Of a stretch of DNA of 64,000 nt, positions 39,901 to 47,541 are shown in pieces. The stretch is from Thermospira aquatica. GTDB taxonomy: Bacteria; Spirochaetota; Brevinematia; Brevinematales; Thermospiraceae. Numbering within the stretch: position 1 is the first letter of the stretch; every line of letters begins with the position of its first letter. The notes under the pieces are model-generated. The model ran no database searches and was not told the DNA's origin. It saw nothing but the letters and a program-made list of their open reading frames with translations. The position numbers were made by a program, and so were the translations under genes. The stretch is taken from assembly GCF_023525255.1 (NCBI RefSeq), contig NZ_CP073355.1, positions 496,001 through 560,000 on the forward strand, read 5' to 3'.

Positions 39901-40527
39901 GGTAGACATCCCGAGAGCACGCAGAAAAACAGAGACAAGAATCTTTCTCCTCGCGTCAACACGAACATACATGAGATCTTTACGTTTATCAAGAATAAAC
40001 TCAAGCCATGCACCCTTTTCTGGAACGATCTTTGAAGAGTATTCCTTGTTTTTGTATGCAAAAAGAACACCTGGAGACTTATAGATCTGATTGATAACAA
40101 CCCTTTCAGCACCATTGATGATAAAAGTCCCTCGAGGTGTCATCAGAGGAAAATCACCAATATAAATATCCTTTTCTTTAATCTCTCCCGTTTTCCGATT
40201 AATCACCCGGAAAACAGCCTTGAGCGGAACCGCATACGAAAGGTTTTTGTCAAAACATTCACTTTCAGTGTAACGAGGAGACTCAAGATCATATCGCACA
40301 TAATCAATAACAATATCCGGATCACCACCTTTCCGTCCCTGGGAAGATAACTCGATTGGGAAAAATGTCCGAAAAACTAACTCCAAACCCTTCTTTTCTC
40401 GCTTTTCAGGCTCGACTCCGGCCTGTAAGAAATCCTCATAGGCCTTGAGTTGAATCTCCAGCAAATCAGGAAGATCAATCCACTCTTTTTTTCTGGAAAA
40501 ACTCACCCTCTGTGGCTTTATCGGCAT
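36973..40527 (-). CDS. rpoB: RNA polymerase beta subunit
   Basis: 1184 residues. It has standard features: protrusion and lobe domains, the rifampicin-pocket segment FFGMSQLSQFMDQTNPLSEL followed by THKRRLSALGPGGL, the conserved VAFMPWNGYNYEDA, GDKVAGRHGNKGVIS, and a C-terminal clamp contacting beta' (GGQRLGEMEVWALEAYGAA). The position equivalent to E. coli Ser531 is Ser482. The ATG at 40527 begins MPIKPQRVSFSRK. About 120 bases separate it from rplL, with a hairpin in between that may adjust the ratio of L7/L12 to polymerase. Confidence 0.98.
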   Translation of the reverse strand: MPIKPQRVSFSRKKEWIDLPDLLEIQLKAYEDFLQAGVEPEKREKKGLELVFRTFFPIELSSQGRKGGDPDIVIDYVRYDLESPRYTESECFDKNLSYAVPLKAVFRVINRKTGEIKEKDIYIGDFPLMTPRGTFIINGAERVVINQIYKSPGVLFAYKNKEYSSKIVPEKGAWLEFILDKRKDLMYVRVDARRKILVSVFLRALGMSTQEIVSAFFKTRKLDLTKVEKSEAITKLVGKYLAEDVVDSENNVILGAVEKLTPNYVNLLYQKGIQFISVIDPRSALENRPFLLTLEKDDTKDNYQKAIKKVYSVLHPGEAASLEAIVKELQNMLFHRKFYDLGEVGRYKMVLKLYPELSPEEKQALVEQRTLSFEDIIRTLQHLLKVAAQKEPLDDVDHLGNRRVRNVNELLVNQLIQAFTKVERAIHEKFLSRDNEDISPQSLIAIKPIVSAINDFFGMSQLSQFMDQTNPLSELTHKRRLSALGPGGLSRDRAGFEVRDVHNTHYGRVCPIETPEGPNIGLIASLSTYARVNAYGFIETPYVVVKDGKITGEVHYLSATEEEVFYIAQANTKLTDSLMIQEEVVEARYKGEFMLVEREKIQYMDISPKQILSVSAALIPFIEHDDANRALMGSNMQRQAVPLLNMSRPIVGTGMEYYVARDSRAIVMSTVDGTVKKVDSTKIIVEDNQGNKHEYPLLKFRRTNQDTTYNQKPVVNAGDKVKVGDLLADGFATKDGELALGKNVVVAFMPWNGYNYEDAVLISERLLKDDEFSSIYMTVLECKAVETKLGSESITIEIPNVGEDALRNLDENGIVRVGAYVKPGDILVGKVTPKNEPNETPEFRLLHAIFGEKAKDVKDTSLRVPNGESGVVVDVKVFSAENKDDLAPGVLKMVKVYLAKKRKIKPGDKVAGRHGNKGVISRVLPEEDMPFLPDGTPVDVVLNPLGVPSRMNIGQLFETILGLAGLKLHKYYECGVFEGASLEDIEREIEEANAKIREDLYRERKQYGETDEEIERYFDQVKLPKSGKFMLRNGLTGEYFENPVFVGVMYMLKLHHMVDDKIHARSVGPYALVTQQPLRGKANFGGQRLGEMEVWALEAYGAANLLQEMLTIKSDDTEGRVKAYEGIIKAKYLNYMGVPESFNVLVQELKGLALDVRVYDQKGQRVYLNEREREINDATKFHLV

Positions 40528-40569
40528 AGATTATCTCCATTCCTGTATTTTATGGTATAAATACAACAT

Positions 40570-40599
40570 CCCCTTCTTCTCCCGAGAGAAAAGAAGGGG
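40570..40599 (-). promoter_or_regulatory. Hairpin in the rplL-rpoB intercistronic region (possible attenuator or processing site)
   Basis: CCCCTTCTT and AAGAAGGGG form a 9-bp stem around a 12-base loop, 46 bases after the rplL stop. No T-run follows on the minus strand. It is therefore more likely an attenuator or RNase site than a full terminator; other bacteria have partial termination at this location. Confidence 0.5.
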
Positions 40600-40645
40600 G
40601 AATTTTCAACATGGGATACGACACAACCTTTGTAGAGACAGATAG

Positions 40646-41035
40646 TTACTTAACCTCAACCACAGCACCGGCAGCTTCCAGAGCAGCTTTGATCTTGTCG
40701 CCCTCAGCCTTTTCAACATTCTCTTTCACAGCTGTCTTACCGCCACTCTCAACGAGATCCTTAGCTTCCTTCAAACCAAGACCAGTAAGTTCACGAACTA
40801 CCTTGATAACCTCAATCTTCTTCGCACCTGGATCCTTAATGAAAATAGAAACTGTGGAAGGCTCTTCAGCAGCAGCTGCAGCAGCACCACCGGCAGCAGG
40901 CATAGGACCAGCAAAAGCCACAGGAGCAGCAGCCTTTACATCAAACTTTTCTTCAATAGCCTTGCGAAGCTCATTGAGTTCCAAAACCGTCATATTAGAA
41001 ATCAAATCAATCACCTGATTAATCTTGTCTGACAT
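40646..41035 (-). CDS. rplL: 50S ribosomal protein L7/L12
   Basis: 129 residues from the ATG at 41035 ([20 protein letters not shown]). It has an N-terminal dimerisation domain, a flexible Ala/Pro/Gly-rich hinge (about 45-65), and the C-terminal factor-binding domain [20 protein letters not shown]. It forms the ribosomal stalk that recruits translation GTPases, bound through L10, whose gene is directly upstream. Confidence 0.97.
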   Translation of the reverse strand: MSDKINQVIDLISNMTVLELNELRKAIEEKFDVKAAAPVAFAGPMPAAGGAAAAAAEEPSTVSIFIKDPGAKKIEVIKVVRELTGLGLKEAKDLVESGGKTAVKENVEKAEGDKIKAALEAAGAVVEVK

Positions 41036-41054
41036 ATATTCTCTCCTTATAAGA

Positions 41055-41576
41055 TTATTTTCCTTCTTGTTTTTTCTCGAGAGCCTCAATAGTGCCAACA
41101 AAGGTTGTCAAAATAGAATTCAAAGCGCCCGCGAAACTTCCCACAACACCACTTATACCACCAGCAATCATCGCCAGGAGTTCCTTTCTTGAAGGTATCT
41201 TGGACATCTCGATAACACTCTTTGCATCCATTACCTGACCATCAAGGTAACCTGTTTTGAGCGCCAATTTTTCGTTATTCTTGATGGCATCGGTAACAAT
41301 CTTCAAAACAGAGAGGATATCGTTATCCGAATATACCACAAAAGACATCCCTTTGAGATAGTTCTTCATTGTGGTAATATTTCGAGCCTCAAGTACCTTC
41401 TGGAGAAGGCGGTTTTTCATCACTTTTACCTTACCGCCGCCTTTCTCAATCTGTCGACGAAACTCTTCCATCTCCTTGACCGTAACACCAGAGAAGTTGA
41501 GAACCACAAGACCATCCATATTGGCCAATTCCTGAATCATGTTCTGAACCAGATCGACTTTCCACTGTTTTGGCAT
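41055..41576 (-). CDS. rplJ: 50S ribosomal protein L10
   Basis: 173 residues from the ATG at 41576, with AAGG just upstream; an in-frame GTG lies 6 bases earlier. The N-terminal rRNA-binding domain has [19 protein letters not shown] and [13 protein letters not shown]. The C-terminal helix ([10 protein letters not shown]) binds L7/L12. L10 is the usual autogenous repressor of the rplJL message; no leader structure is assigned here. Confidence 0.95.
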   Translation of the reverse strand: MPKQWKVDLVQNMIQELANMDGLVVLNFSGVTVKEMEEFRRQIEKGGGKVKVMKNRLLQKVLEARNITTMKNYLKGMSFVVYSDNDILSVLKIVTDAIKNNEKLALKTGYLDGQVMDAKSVIEMSKIPSRKELLAMIAGGISGVVGSFAGALNSILTTFVGTIEALEKKQEGK

Positions 41577-41594
41577 ACTCACCTTCCTTCACCC

Positions 41595-42305
41595 TTAGGA
41601 GATTTTCTTGTGGTCAACCTTGACAGATGGCCCCATTGTCGGAGAAAGCGCCATGGTAGCAATATAATCACCCTTGAGATCGTTTGGCTTGTTCTTCATA
41701 ATAACATGATGAACAGCCTTCACATTTTCAATAAGCTTCTCTGTATCAAGAGATTTTCTTCCCACGACAACATGCACATTCCCTGTCTTGTCAGCACGAA
41801 TCTCAACCTTACCAGCCTTAAACTCCTTGACACCCTGGGCAATATCCAGTGTAACCGTTCCTGTCTTGGGGTTAGGCATCATCTTCGCTCGTCCAAGAAT
41901 GGGAGCAATCTTACCAAGAATCTTCATCATATCAGGGGTTGCAAGCACAGCATCAAAATCCATCCAACCACCTGCAATCTTTTCAACAAGATCCTCAGCA
42001 CCAACATAATCAGCACCAGCCTTTTGAGCTTCAGTCGCTTTCTCACCTGTAGCAAAAACCAAAACGCGAACCTGTTTCCCGATAGAATGGGGCATCACCA
42101 GAACGTCGCGTATATTGTGCTTCTGTTTAATATTGAGGTGATAACTTACACGAATGGGCTCATCAAACTTGGCAGTTGCCAGCTCCTTCACAATCGCACA
42201 AGCTTCTTCAAGAGAATAAAGCTTGGCAAGATCATACTTCTCCACAAGAGACAAATATCGTTTAAAACCCTTATAGAGAATTCCGCCTTTCTTTAAAACC
42301 TTCAT
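41595..42305 (-). CDS. rplA: 50S ribosomal protein L1
   Basis: 236 residues from the ATG at 42305; its GGAGG ribosome site is formed by the last codons of rplK. Signatures are [49 protein letters not shown] and GPSVKVD near the C terminus. It binds 23S rRNA at the L1 stalk. In other bacteria L1 also represses the rplK-rplA message. Confidence 0.96.
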   Translation of the reverse strand: MKVLKKGGILYKGFKRYLSLVEKYDLAKLYSLEEACAIVKELATAKFDEPIRVSYHLNIKQKHNIRDVLVMPHSIGKQVRVLVFATGEKATEAQKAGADYVGAEDLVEKIAGGWMDFDAVLATPDMMKILGKIAPILGRAKMMPNPKTGTVTLDIAQGVKEFKAGKVEIRADKTGNVHVVVGRKSLDTEKLIENVKAVHHVIMKNKPNDLKGDYIATMALSPTMGPSVKVDHKKIS

Positions 42306-42306
42306 A

Positions 42307-42744
42307 CTATTCCTCCACCTCAACGCCCATATTACGCGCAGTTCCCGCAATAATCTTCATGGCAGCCTCAATGCTCTTTGCATTCAGGTCGGGCATTTTG
42401 ATCTCAGCGATCTTCTGAAGCTGGGCTTTTGTGAGTTTCCCCACTTTTTGCTTGTTTGGAGCTCCAGAACCACTTTCGATACCAAGCTCCTTTTTGATCA
42501 GGTTTGAAGCCGGAGGCGTTTTGGTGATAAACGAGAACGTACGATCCTCATACACCTCAACAACAACCGGTATCACAAATCCTGCCTTGTCCTTTGTCGC
42601 CTCATTGAACTGCTTACAAAACTCCATCAGAGGCACGCCTTGAGGACCAAGAGCGGTACCTACCGGAGGAGCAGGATTTGCCTGACCCGCAGGAAGCTGC
42701 AACTTTACCACCGCTTTGATTTTTTTCTTCTTTGGTGCAGCCAT
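42307..42744 (-). CDS. rplK: 50S ribosomal protein L11
   Basis: 145 residues, typical. Visible are [36 protein letters not shown], and the C-terminal rRNA-binding segment with [19 protein letters not shown] and GTARNMG. It forms part of the GTPase-associated centre. Lys-rich start [11 protein letters not shown]. Located between nusG and rplA as in most bacteria. Confidence 0.97.
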   Translation of the reverse strand: MAAPKKKKIKAVVKLQLPAGQANPAPPVGTALGPQGVPLMEFCKQFNEATKDKAGFVIPVVVEVYEDRTFSFITKTPPASNLIKKELGIESGSGAPNKQKVGKLTKAQLQKIAEIKMPDLNAKSIEAAMKIIAGTARNMGVEVEE

Positions 42745-42764
42745 GCGTTTCTCCTTACCTTAAC

Positions 42765-43328
42765 TTAACCAATTTTTTGGACCTGGGTATACTCCAGTTC
42801 CAGGCGAACAAGTCGCCCAAATATTTCGACCGAGACAGCTAACATATTTTTATCATTGATGACTTCGAGAACCTCGCCTTCAAATCCAGCAAAGGCACCC
42901 TCCATCACCTTCACCCTATCCCCGACCGAGTACACACTTTCAAGTTTACCAGAAAGGGACTTGATCTCTCCCGTTTGTTCAAAAATCTGCTTCACCTCAT
43001 CATACGAGAGAGGTTTCGGGCGTTTATTTCCACCCCCAGAGGAGAGAAACATGTTTACACCATTGATACTGCGTATAGCCGTGTAAACCTCTTTCCATTC
43101 AACCTCATCTTCAGGAATATCAAGCTCTACCAAGATATACCCTGGATAAAGAAGACGCTTCTTCTCTATCTTTTTACCCTTTCGCTCTACAACATAGTCC
43201 TCTTCAGGCAACTTTACGTTCAACAAAACATTGCGAAGAACATCTTGATTCTTCTTCGCCTCAAGATCCCTGTAGACCTTTTTCTCAAAGCCTGTATTCA
43301 CTTGAATTACATACCAACCGCGAGCCAT
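42765..43328 (-). CDS. nusG: Transcription termination/antitermination protein NusG
   Basis: 187 residues. The N-terminal NGN domain begins GWYVIQVNTGFEKKVYRDLE and includes KRLLYPGYILVEL. The C-terminal KOW domain has GDRVKVMEGAFAGFEGEVLEV. NusG binds the polymerase clamp and links it to Rho or ribosomal S10. It starts 2 bases after secE ends. Confidence 0.97.
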   Translation of the reverse strand: MARGWYVIQVNTGFEKKVYRDLEAKKNQDVLRNVLLNVKLPEEDYVVERKGKKIEKKRLLYPGYILVELDIPEDEVEWKEVYTAIRSINGVNMFLSSGGGNKRPKPLSYDEVKQIFEQTGEIKSLSGKLESVYSVGDRVKVMEGAFAGFEGEVLEVINDKNMLAVSVEIFGRLVRLELEYTQVQKIG

Positions 43329-43330
43329 AT

Positions 43331-43576
43331 CTACTTCACCGACAACATAATAAGAGTATTCACACCCCAGTCAATCAAAGACAAAAAGGCTGCCAGAACA
43401 ACAATAAAAACCACAGTTACCCAGGCACCCTGGATTGCAAACTCTTTGGTAGGCCACGTTACTTTACGCAATTCCTCACGAGCTTCCTTCACAAAATTCC
43501 GATTAACTATCAAAACAACAATAGCCACCAGTGCCGTTATTCCAATAATAATCCAACTCATCAAAGCCGTCGTCAT
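43331..43576 (-). CDS. secE: Preprotein translocase subunit SecE
   Basis: 81 residues. It contains the conserved cytoplasmic amphipathic helix and the membrane segment of SecE (EELRKVTWPTKEFAIQGAWV, followed by TVVFIVVLAAFLSLIDWGVN). An extra N-terminal hydrophobic helix (MSWIIIGITALVAIVVLIVN) precedes it, making a two-helix form. SecE clamps the SecY channel. The ATG at 43576 follows AGGAGT. It lies between tRNA-Trp and nusG. Confidence 0.94.
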   Translation of the reverse strand: MTTALMSWIIIGITALVAIVVLIVNRNFVKEAREELRKVTWPTKEFAIQGAWVTVVFIVVLAAFLSLIDWGVNTLIMLSVK

Positions 43577-43597
43577 GACAACTCCTTTTTATACATT

Positions 43598-43670
43598 CAG
43601 GCCAGGAGGGACTCGAACCCCCAACCAACGGTTTTGGAGACCGCTACTCTACCAATTGAGCTACTGACCT
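43598..43670 (-). tRNA. tRNA-Trp (anticodon CCA)
   Basis: 73 bases on the minus strand. The acceptor stem AGGTCAG/CTGGCCT pairs with one G-T. The D arm is AGCTCAATTGGTAGAGT; the anticodon arm GCGGT-CTCCAAA-ACCGT gives CCA; the T arm contains GGTTCGAGTCC. The CCA tail is not encoded. Position between rpmG and secE is the classical one. Confidence 0.96.
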
Positions 43671-43677
43671 GTAAAAA

Positions 43678-43833
43678 CTATTTCACCTCTTTGTGCGCCA
43701 CATGCTTGCGGCAGCGAGGACAATACTTTTTAAGGTGCAATTTCACACGCTGCTGCATCATTGTCTTGGTCTTGGTTGTGGAGTAGTTTCTCTCTCCACA
43801 CGCTTCACATTCCAGGGTGACAATCTCAGCCAT
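43678..43833 (-). CDS. rpmG: 50S ribosomal protein L33
   Basis: 51 residues, read directly from the minus strand between the two tRNAs. It starts [19 protein letters not shown] and ends [16 protein letters not shown]. Two CxxC pairs (CEAC, CPRC) make the zinc-binding type of L33. A ribosome site (AAAAGGAGTAG) precedes the ATG at 43833. Confidence 0.95.
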   Translation of the reverse strand: MAEIVTLECEACGERNYSTTKTKTMMQQRVKLHLKKYCPRCRKHVAHKEVK

Positions 43834-43853
43834 ACGCTACTCCTTTTAGGATA

Positions 43854-43926
<73 letters not shown>

Positions 43927-43945
43927 AAAAAATTTCAGGAACAAT

Positions 43946-43975
43946 ATTATATACCAAAACTGTCTCTTTTGTCAA
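43946..43975 (-). promoter_or_regulatory. Sigma-70-type promoter for the tRNA-rpmG-secE-nusG-rpl-rpoBC operon
   Basis: Minus strand: perfect TTGACA (43975-43970), 18-base spacer, perfect TATAAT (43951-43946), 20 bases before the tRNA-Thr 5' end. Confidence 0.85.
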
Positions 43976-44077
43976 GAAAAATAAGGGAAGAAAAGAAAAA
44001 AATATTTTATTTTAATTCTTCTTATTCGTTACACCCTCTCATAAATGAAATTCAAAGGGATCACCAAAGACAAACTT

Positions 44078-45448
44078 TTATCCCTCCAACACAAACTCAA
44101 TCTCCCAGACAGTCCCATTGTCTTCTTTTCTCTCGTATTTTCCACCGAGTTGCTCAGTTACCAGCATAGTAACAAGCATTATTCCCAATCCTTGAGAAGA
44201 AGCATCCATCCTCTCCTCCATCCCCACACCATTATCACGTACTACCATAGAAACTTTCCCATCGTGCTCATGAATAGAAACAGCAATCTCCCCCGAATCG
44301 CGTCCTCGAAAAGCATACTTATACGCGTTGGTCAAAAGTTCGTTCATTACAATCCCAAGAAATACCGCCTTTTTGGCTGCAATCGTAACATCCGCGATAT
44401 CAAGAGACAGTCTTATCCTTCTCTTCTCATCAAAAATATCACAAACCAGACGAATCACCTCTTCAATATACGCTTTCAAAGAAACCGTCTGATAACTCCC
44501 TTTCGTCAAAAGATTTTCATACAAAACCCGAATACTCTCTACCCTCCCAATGGATTCCTGAAGGAACTGTTTTGCCTCCGGGTTCTCTGTCGCATTTGCC
44601 TGGAGAGAAAGAAGACTCACAACATTCGTTATGTGATTTTTAATACGATGAAATGCCTCTCTCAGCAGCACCTCTTCCTCAGCTATTTTCTTTTTGAGAG
44701 CCTCTTCTGCTTGTTTTATGTCGCTAAGATCTCGAAACTCTGTAGAACGCACAAGTTTCCCTTTATAATAAACATTGCGGCCCTGAATAAGCAGGGGGTA
44801 CTTTGTTCCATCTCTGCGAAGTCCTACAGCCTCGTAGGGCTTTTCATATCCTGAGAGAATCTTTTGCATCACATCCTCTCGAGACTCTTCAGCTATAAGG
44901 AGAAGCCCATTCATCCCGATGAGTTCCTCTTTTGAGTACCCCGTCATCCTGCAAAGAGCCTCATTACACTCAAGAATAACCCCTCGACCATGAATACCTA
45001 TCCCTCCCATGGAGGCTTCCGCAAGAGATCGAAAACGCTCTTCACTTTCCTTAAGCTTTTCTTCGGCACGACGGTGTTCCATCTTTTCCTGAAAAAGCCT
45101 CAAAGCCATATTGATAGAAACATCCAAGACAACTGGAGAAGAGCTTTTCAGTATATACCCATACGAAGTAATTTTCTCCGCTTTTTCCACCACCTCGGGC
45201 TCTCCATGAGAGGAAAGAAAAATAATAGGAATATCTCTCACCTGCAAAATCTGCTGGGCTGCTTGTATACCATCTATCCCCCTGCCCAAATCAACATCCA
45301 TGAGGATGATATCAAAATCTTGATTTTCCTTAGCAACGAGACGGATGGCGTCCTCCCCTGTTGTGACATGGGTAACGGTATACCCCTCTTTTTTTTCTGA
45401 CATCGCGATAACGACTTCGTCTTCTACTAACAAAAGAGAAGCGTTCAT
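44078..45448 (-). CDS. Soluble REC-PAS-histidine kinase (HisKA_2/HWE-like)
   Basis: 456 residues from the ATG at 45448 (ASLLLVEDEVVIAMSEKK); the frame continues upstream to a GTG at 45532, but the receiver domain starts here. Domain order: receiver (1-115) with the phosphoacceptor Asp in IILMDVDLG and the lysine in GYILKSSS; PAS (about 145-260, ILECNEALCRMTGYSKEELIG); kinase with His in REAFHRIKNHITNVVSLLSL and ATPase boxes MNELLTNAYKYAF, VRDNGVGM, GLGIMLV. There is no membrane helix. It looks like a cytoplasmic sensor with its own input receiver. Helix 1 of the receiver is a few residues shorter than usual. No partner regulator is adjacent. Confidence 0.88.
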   Translation of the reverse strand: MNASLLLVEDEVVIAMSEKKEGYTVTHVTTGEDAIRLVAKENQDFDIILMDVDLGRGIDGIQAAQQILQVRDIPIIFLSSHGEPEVVEKAEKITSYGYILKSSSPVVLDVSINMALRLFQEKMEHRRAEEKLKESEERFRSLAEASMGGIGIHGRGVILECNEALCRMTGYSKEELIGMNGLLLIAEESREDVMQKILSGYEKPYEAVGLRRDGTKYPLLIQGRNVYYKGKLVRSTEFRDLSDIKQAEEALKKKIAEEEVLLREAFHRIKNHITNVVSLLSLQANATENPEAKQFLQESIGRVESIRVLYENLLTKGSYQTVSLKAYIEEVIRLVCDIFDEKRRIRLSLDIADVTIAAKKAVFLGIVMNELLTNAYKYAFRGRDSGEIAVSIHEHDGKVSMVVRDNGVGMEERMDASSQGLGIMLVTMLVTEQLGGKYERKEDNGTVWEIEFVLEG

Positions 45449-45794
45449 CCCTTGTTTTTTCTCCTTGAACTTTTTCCTATCCGTAAAATGTTTAAAAAAA
45501 TAAAAAAGCCCCAATACAGACATTATAATCACGTTTCTCTTTTATGTCAAAAATTAAAAAGTTTATTTAAAAAACTTCAATAAAAAACACCCCCATTTTT
45601 ATTCTATTCAGAAAAAAATTTCAAAAGAAAAATGAAATAATCATAACCTTAGAGGAAGCCCCACGTGTTTCCTTGTTGTATTTTTTGCAAGTACCCCAAT
45701 TTTTGTTGACATAAAGAAAAAAAAGCAGTATACTATTTAAGATATAAAAGTTAAACGCCGATACTAGTAGGGAACTTTTTTGGGGAGGACTTCC
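45449..45794. other. AT-rich divergent intergenic region
   Basis: It separates the sensor kinase (minus) from the ATPase-like gene (plus). It contains the plus-strand promoter at 45706-45734 and a 60-base leader. No gene or structured RNA is recognised in the rest. Confidence 0.5.
45706..45734 (+). promoter_or_regulatory. Strong sigma-70-type promoter for the ATPase-fold gene
   Basis: Perfect TTGACA (45706-45711), 17-base spacer, TATACT (45729-45734). Confidence 0.82.
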
Positions 45795-46421
45795 ATGTCT
45801 CAAAGTCTCTACAAATATGAGATTATTGGACGAAAAAACGAAAATACTATCATCATGAGACTCGAAGATGGACGAGAAATCCAGGTGAAACAACTCGCCA
45901 AAGTAGACGATAGCCATGCACTCTTTAACACCCATGGCATGTACTATAAAGAGTTTCCAAGTGACTTCTCCAAGGTAAGAGCGTACACTTCTTATATCAT
46001 CCAATACGCGCCTGATCTCTACAAGGAAGTAAACCTGCTCGAACAGCAGATCAGTGAAATCGTCAAAAATGGTATCGAACACGGAAACAAAATGGATCCA
46101 AATAAAAAGATCAAAGTATGGTTTGACTTTAACAAACGGGCAAAGGTCATTGTGGAAGACGAGGGCAATGGATTTCCTTTAATGAACGAATGGAATCAAT
46201 TTGCTATAGATAGAACTATCTGTCTGGTAACCCAGGACTTTGAGCATTTTGCCGATCTCATTGCGTGGAAAGGTCCAGAATCAACAGAAATGGACGGTGG
46301 AAACGCTCTTTTCGCCGCTCTCGAATACTGGAACGGTGGTTTTCTTTACAACCAGCGGGGAAATCGTTGTGTCGCCGTTCGATACTTCCCCGACAATGCG
46401 GAATACCGAAAGTATGTGTAA
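45795..46421 (+). CDS. Histidine-kinase-like ATPase-fold protein (anti-sigma/RsbW-like), function unknown
   Basis: 208 residues from the ATG at 45795, after GGGGAGGA. The N-terminal 75 residues are uncharacterised. The rest is a GHKL-type ATP-binding fold: N box EQQISEIVKNGIEHGN (about 97-112) and G1 box VEDEGNGF, with a likely lid region MDGGNALFAALEYW. A His phosphoacceptor domain and membrane helices are absent. RsbW-type serine kinases and some spirochete proteins share this layout. No sigma factor or anti-anti-sigma gene is adjacent, so the partner is unknown. It overlaps the proposed capA start by 8 bases. Confidence 0.7.
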   Translation: MSQSLYKYEIIGRKNENTIIMRLEDGREIQVKQLAKVDDSHALFNTHGMYYKEFPSDFSKVRAYTSYIIQYAPDLYKEVNLLEQQISEIVKNGIEHGNKMDPNKKIKVWFDFNKRAKVIVEDEGNGFPLMNEWNQFAIDRTICLVTQDFEHFADLIAWKGPESTEMDGGNALFAALEYWNGGFLYNQRGNRCVAVRYFPDNAEYRKYV

Positions 46422-47541
46422 AAACAGTACGTGTAAAAAAAGAAAAAAAGCCTTTTCCTTTCCGGGGAAAAGGCTTTTTTTTCTTGGAATATTTTCTATC
46501 CTGGGTGTTTCAATGACCAGTACCATAGAATCCTCTGATCCATCCTCATACCCCCGAGAAAGTGCTGTAAGGATTTTTTTGGCAGGAGATGTCAATTTTT
46601 CACGCTCCATTACCAATCTTGTAGAAAGAGACATTGATCCTCTCTTGTATGTGAAAAGAATCATAAGAGAGGCAGACATTGCCATTGTCAATCTTGAAAC
46701 TACCATCGCCACCAACGGTACTCCTCAAACCAAAACCCATGTTTTTCGCAGCCCCCCTGAGGTTCTTCGTTTTCTCACCAATGCTGGTGTCGATATCGTG
46801 TCTCTTGCCAACAACCACGCAATGGACTATGGAGCAGAAGCGATGTTCGCCACGAGAAAACATCTCCAGGAGTATGGCATTCTTTTCACCGGAGCAGGGA
46901 GTAACTGGCAGGATGCCAGCCGTCCTCTCATACTCACCCAAAAAAACATCACTCTTGCCATCCTCTGTACGGGATTCCAGAAGCCTGAAGAGCTCCTCGC
47001 TACGGATAAACGTCCAGGAACTGCTGGCCTGAGATGGAAACGGATTCTCTCTCTGGTCACCCATCTGGAAAAAGAGGTGGATTATCTCATTTTTTTTGTT
47101 CACTGGGGATGGGAATACGTTGCCCCTCCGCTTGCCGATGAACAAATCTCTCATGCGCACGCTCTTATCGATGCCGGCGTGGACGCTATTATAGGTCACC
47201 ATCCTCACCTTATCCAGGGATTGGAGATCTACAAAGGCAAACCTATCTTTTACAGTGTGGGAAACTTTCTTTTCCCCCAATGGGAAATCAAAGAAGCTCG
47301 CGCCGCTTTCGCGGTAGTACTCGATCTCCAAAAGACAAACACCACCATCATCACCCATCCCTACCTCATTCCCATCTACCGGCTTTCCACGACTCTTCAG
47401 CCTATCATAGCCGGTGGAAAAGAAGAAGAGGAGGTTTACCAGCTGGTTACCTCTCGTTCTTCTCTGCTGGGAAGCAACTGGATCCTCCAGAAAGAACGAA
47501 AATCCTGGGTGCCGTTCTGGAGAGTTGTCCCTAAACCCTGA
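46414..47541 (+). CDS. CapA-family (poly-gamma-glutamate synthesis-type) exported metallophosphatase-like protein
   Basis: 375 residues if started at the ATG at 46414, which overlaps the upstream stop. That start gives a signal-peptide-like N terminus: basic KKRKKAFSFPGKR, then hydrophobic LFFLGIFSILGVSM. A later ATG at 46513 would drop it, and neither has a good ribosome site. The body is a CapA domain: IFLAGDVNFSRS, IAIVNLETTIA, VDIVSLANNHAMDYG, FFVHWGWEY, IIGHHPHLIQG and FYSVGNFLFPQ carry the metal-ligand pattern. CapA proteins are linked to polyglutamate capsule export, but many have unknown roles; no capBC is seen. A terminator-like hairpin lies within the first codons. Confidence 0.75.
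   Translation: MCKNSTCKKRKKAFSFPGKRLFFLGIFSILGVSMTSTIESSDPSSYPRESAVRIFLAGDVNFSRSITNLVERDIDPLLYVKRIIREADIAIVNLETTIATNGTPQTKTHVFRSPPEVLRFLTNAGVDIVSLANNHAMDYGAEAMFATRKHLQEYGILFTGAGSNWQDASRPLILTQKNITLAILCTGFQKPEELLATDKRPGTAGLRWKRILSLVTHLEKEVDYLIFFVHWGWEYVAPPLADEQISHAHALIDAGVDAIIGHHPHLIQGLEIYKGKPIFYSVGNFLFPQWEIKEARAAFAVVLDLQKTNTTIITHPYLIPIYRLSTTLQPIIAGGKEEEEVYQLVTSRSSLLGSNWILQKERKSWVPFWRVVPKP
46445..46482 (+). terminator. Terminator-like hairpin after the ATPase-fold gene, inside the start of capA
   Basis: AAAAAGCCTTTTCC pairs with GGAAAAGGCTTTTT around a 7-base loop and runs into eight T (46475-46482). It starts 24 bases past the 46421 stop. It has the form of a strong intrinsic terminator, yet lies within the proposed signal-peptide codons of capA. 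Confidence 0.8.
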
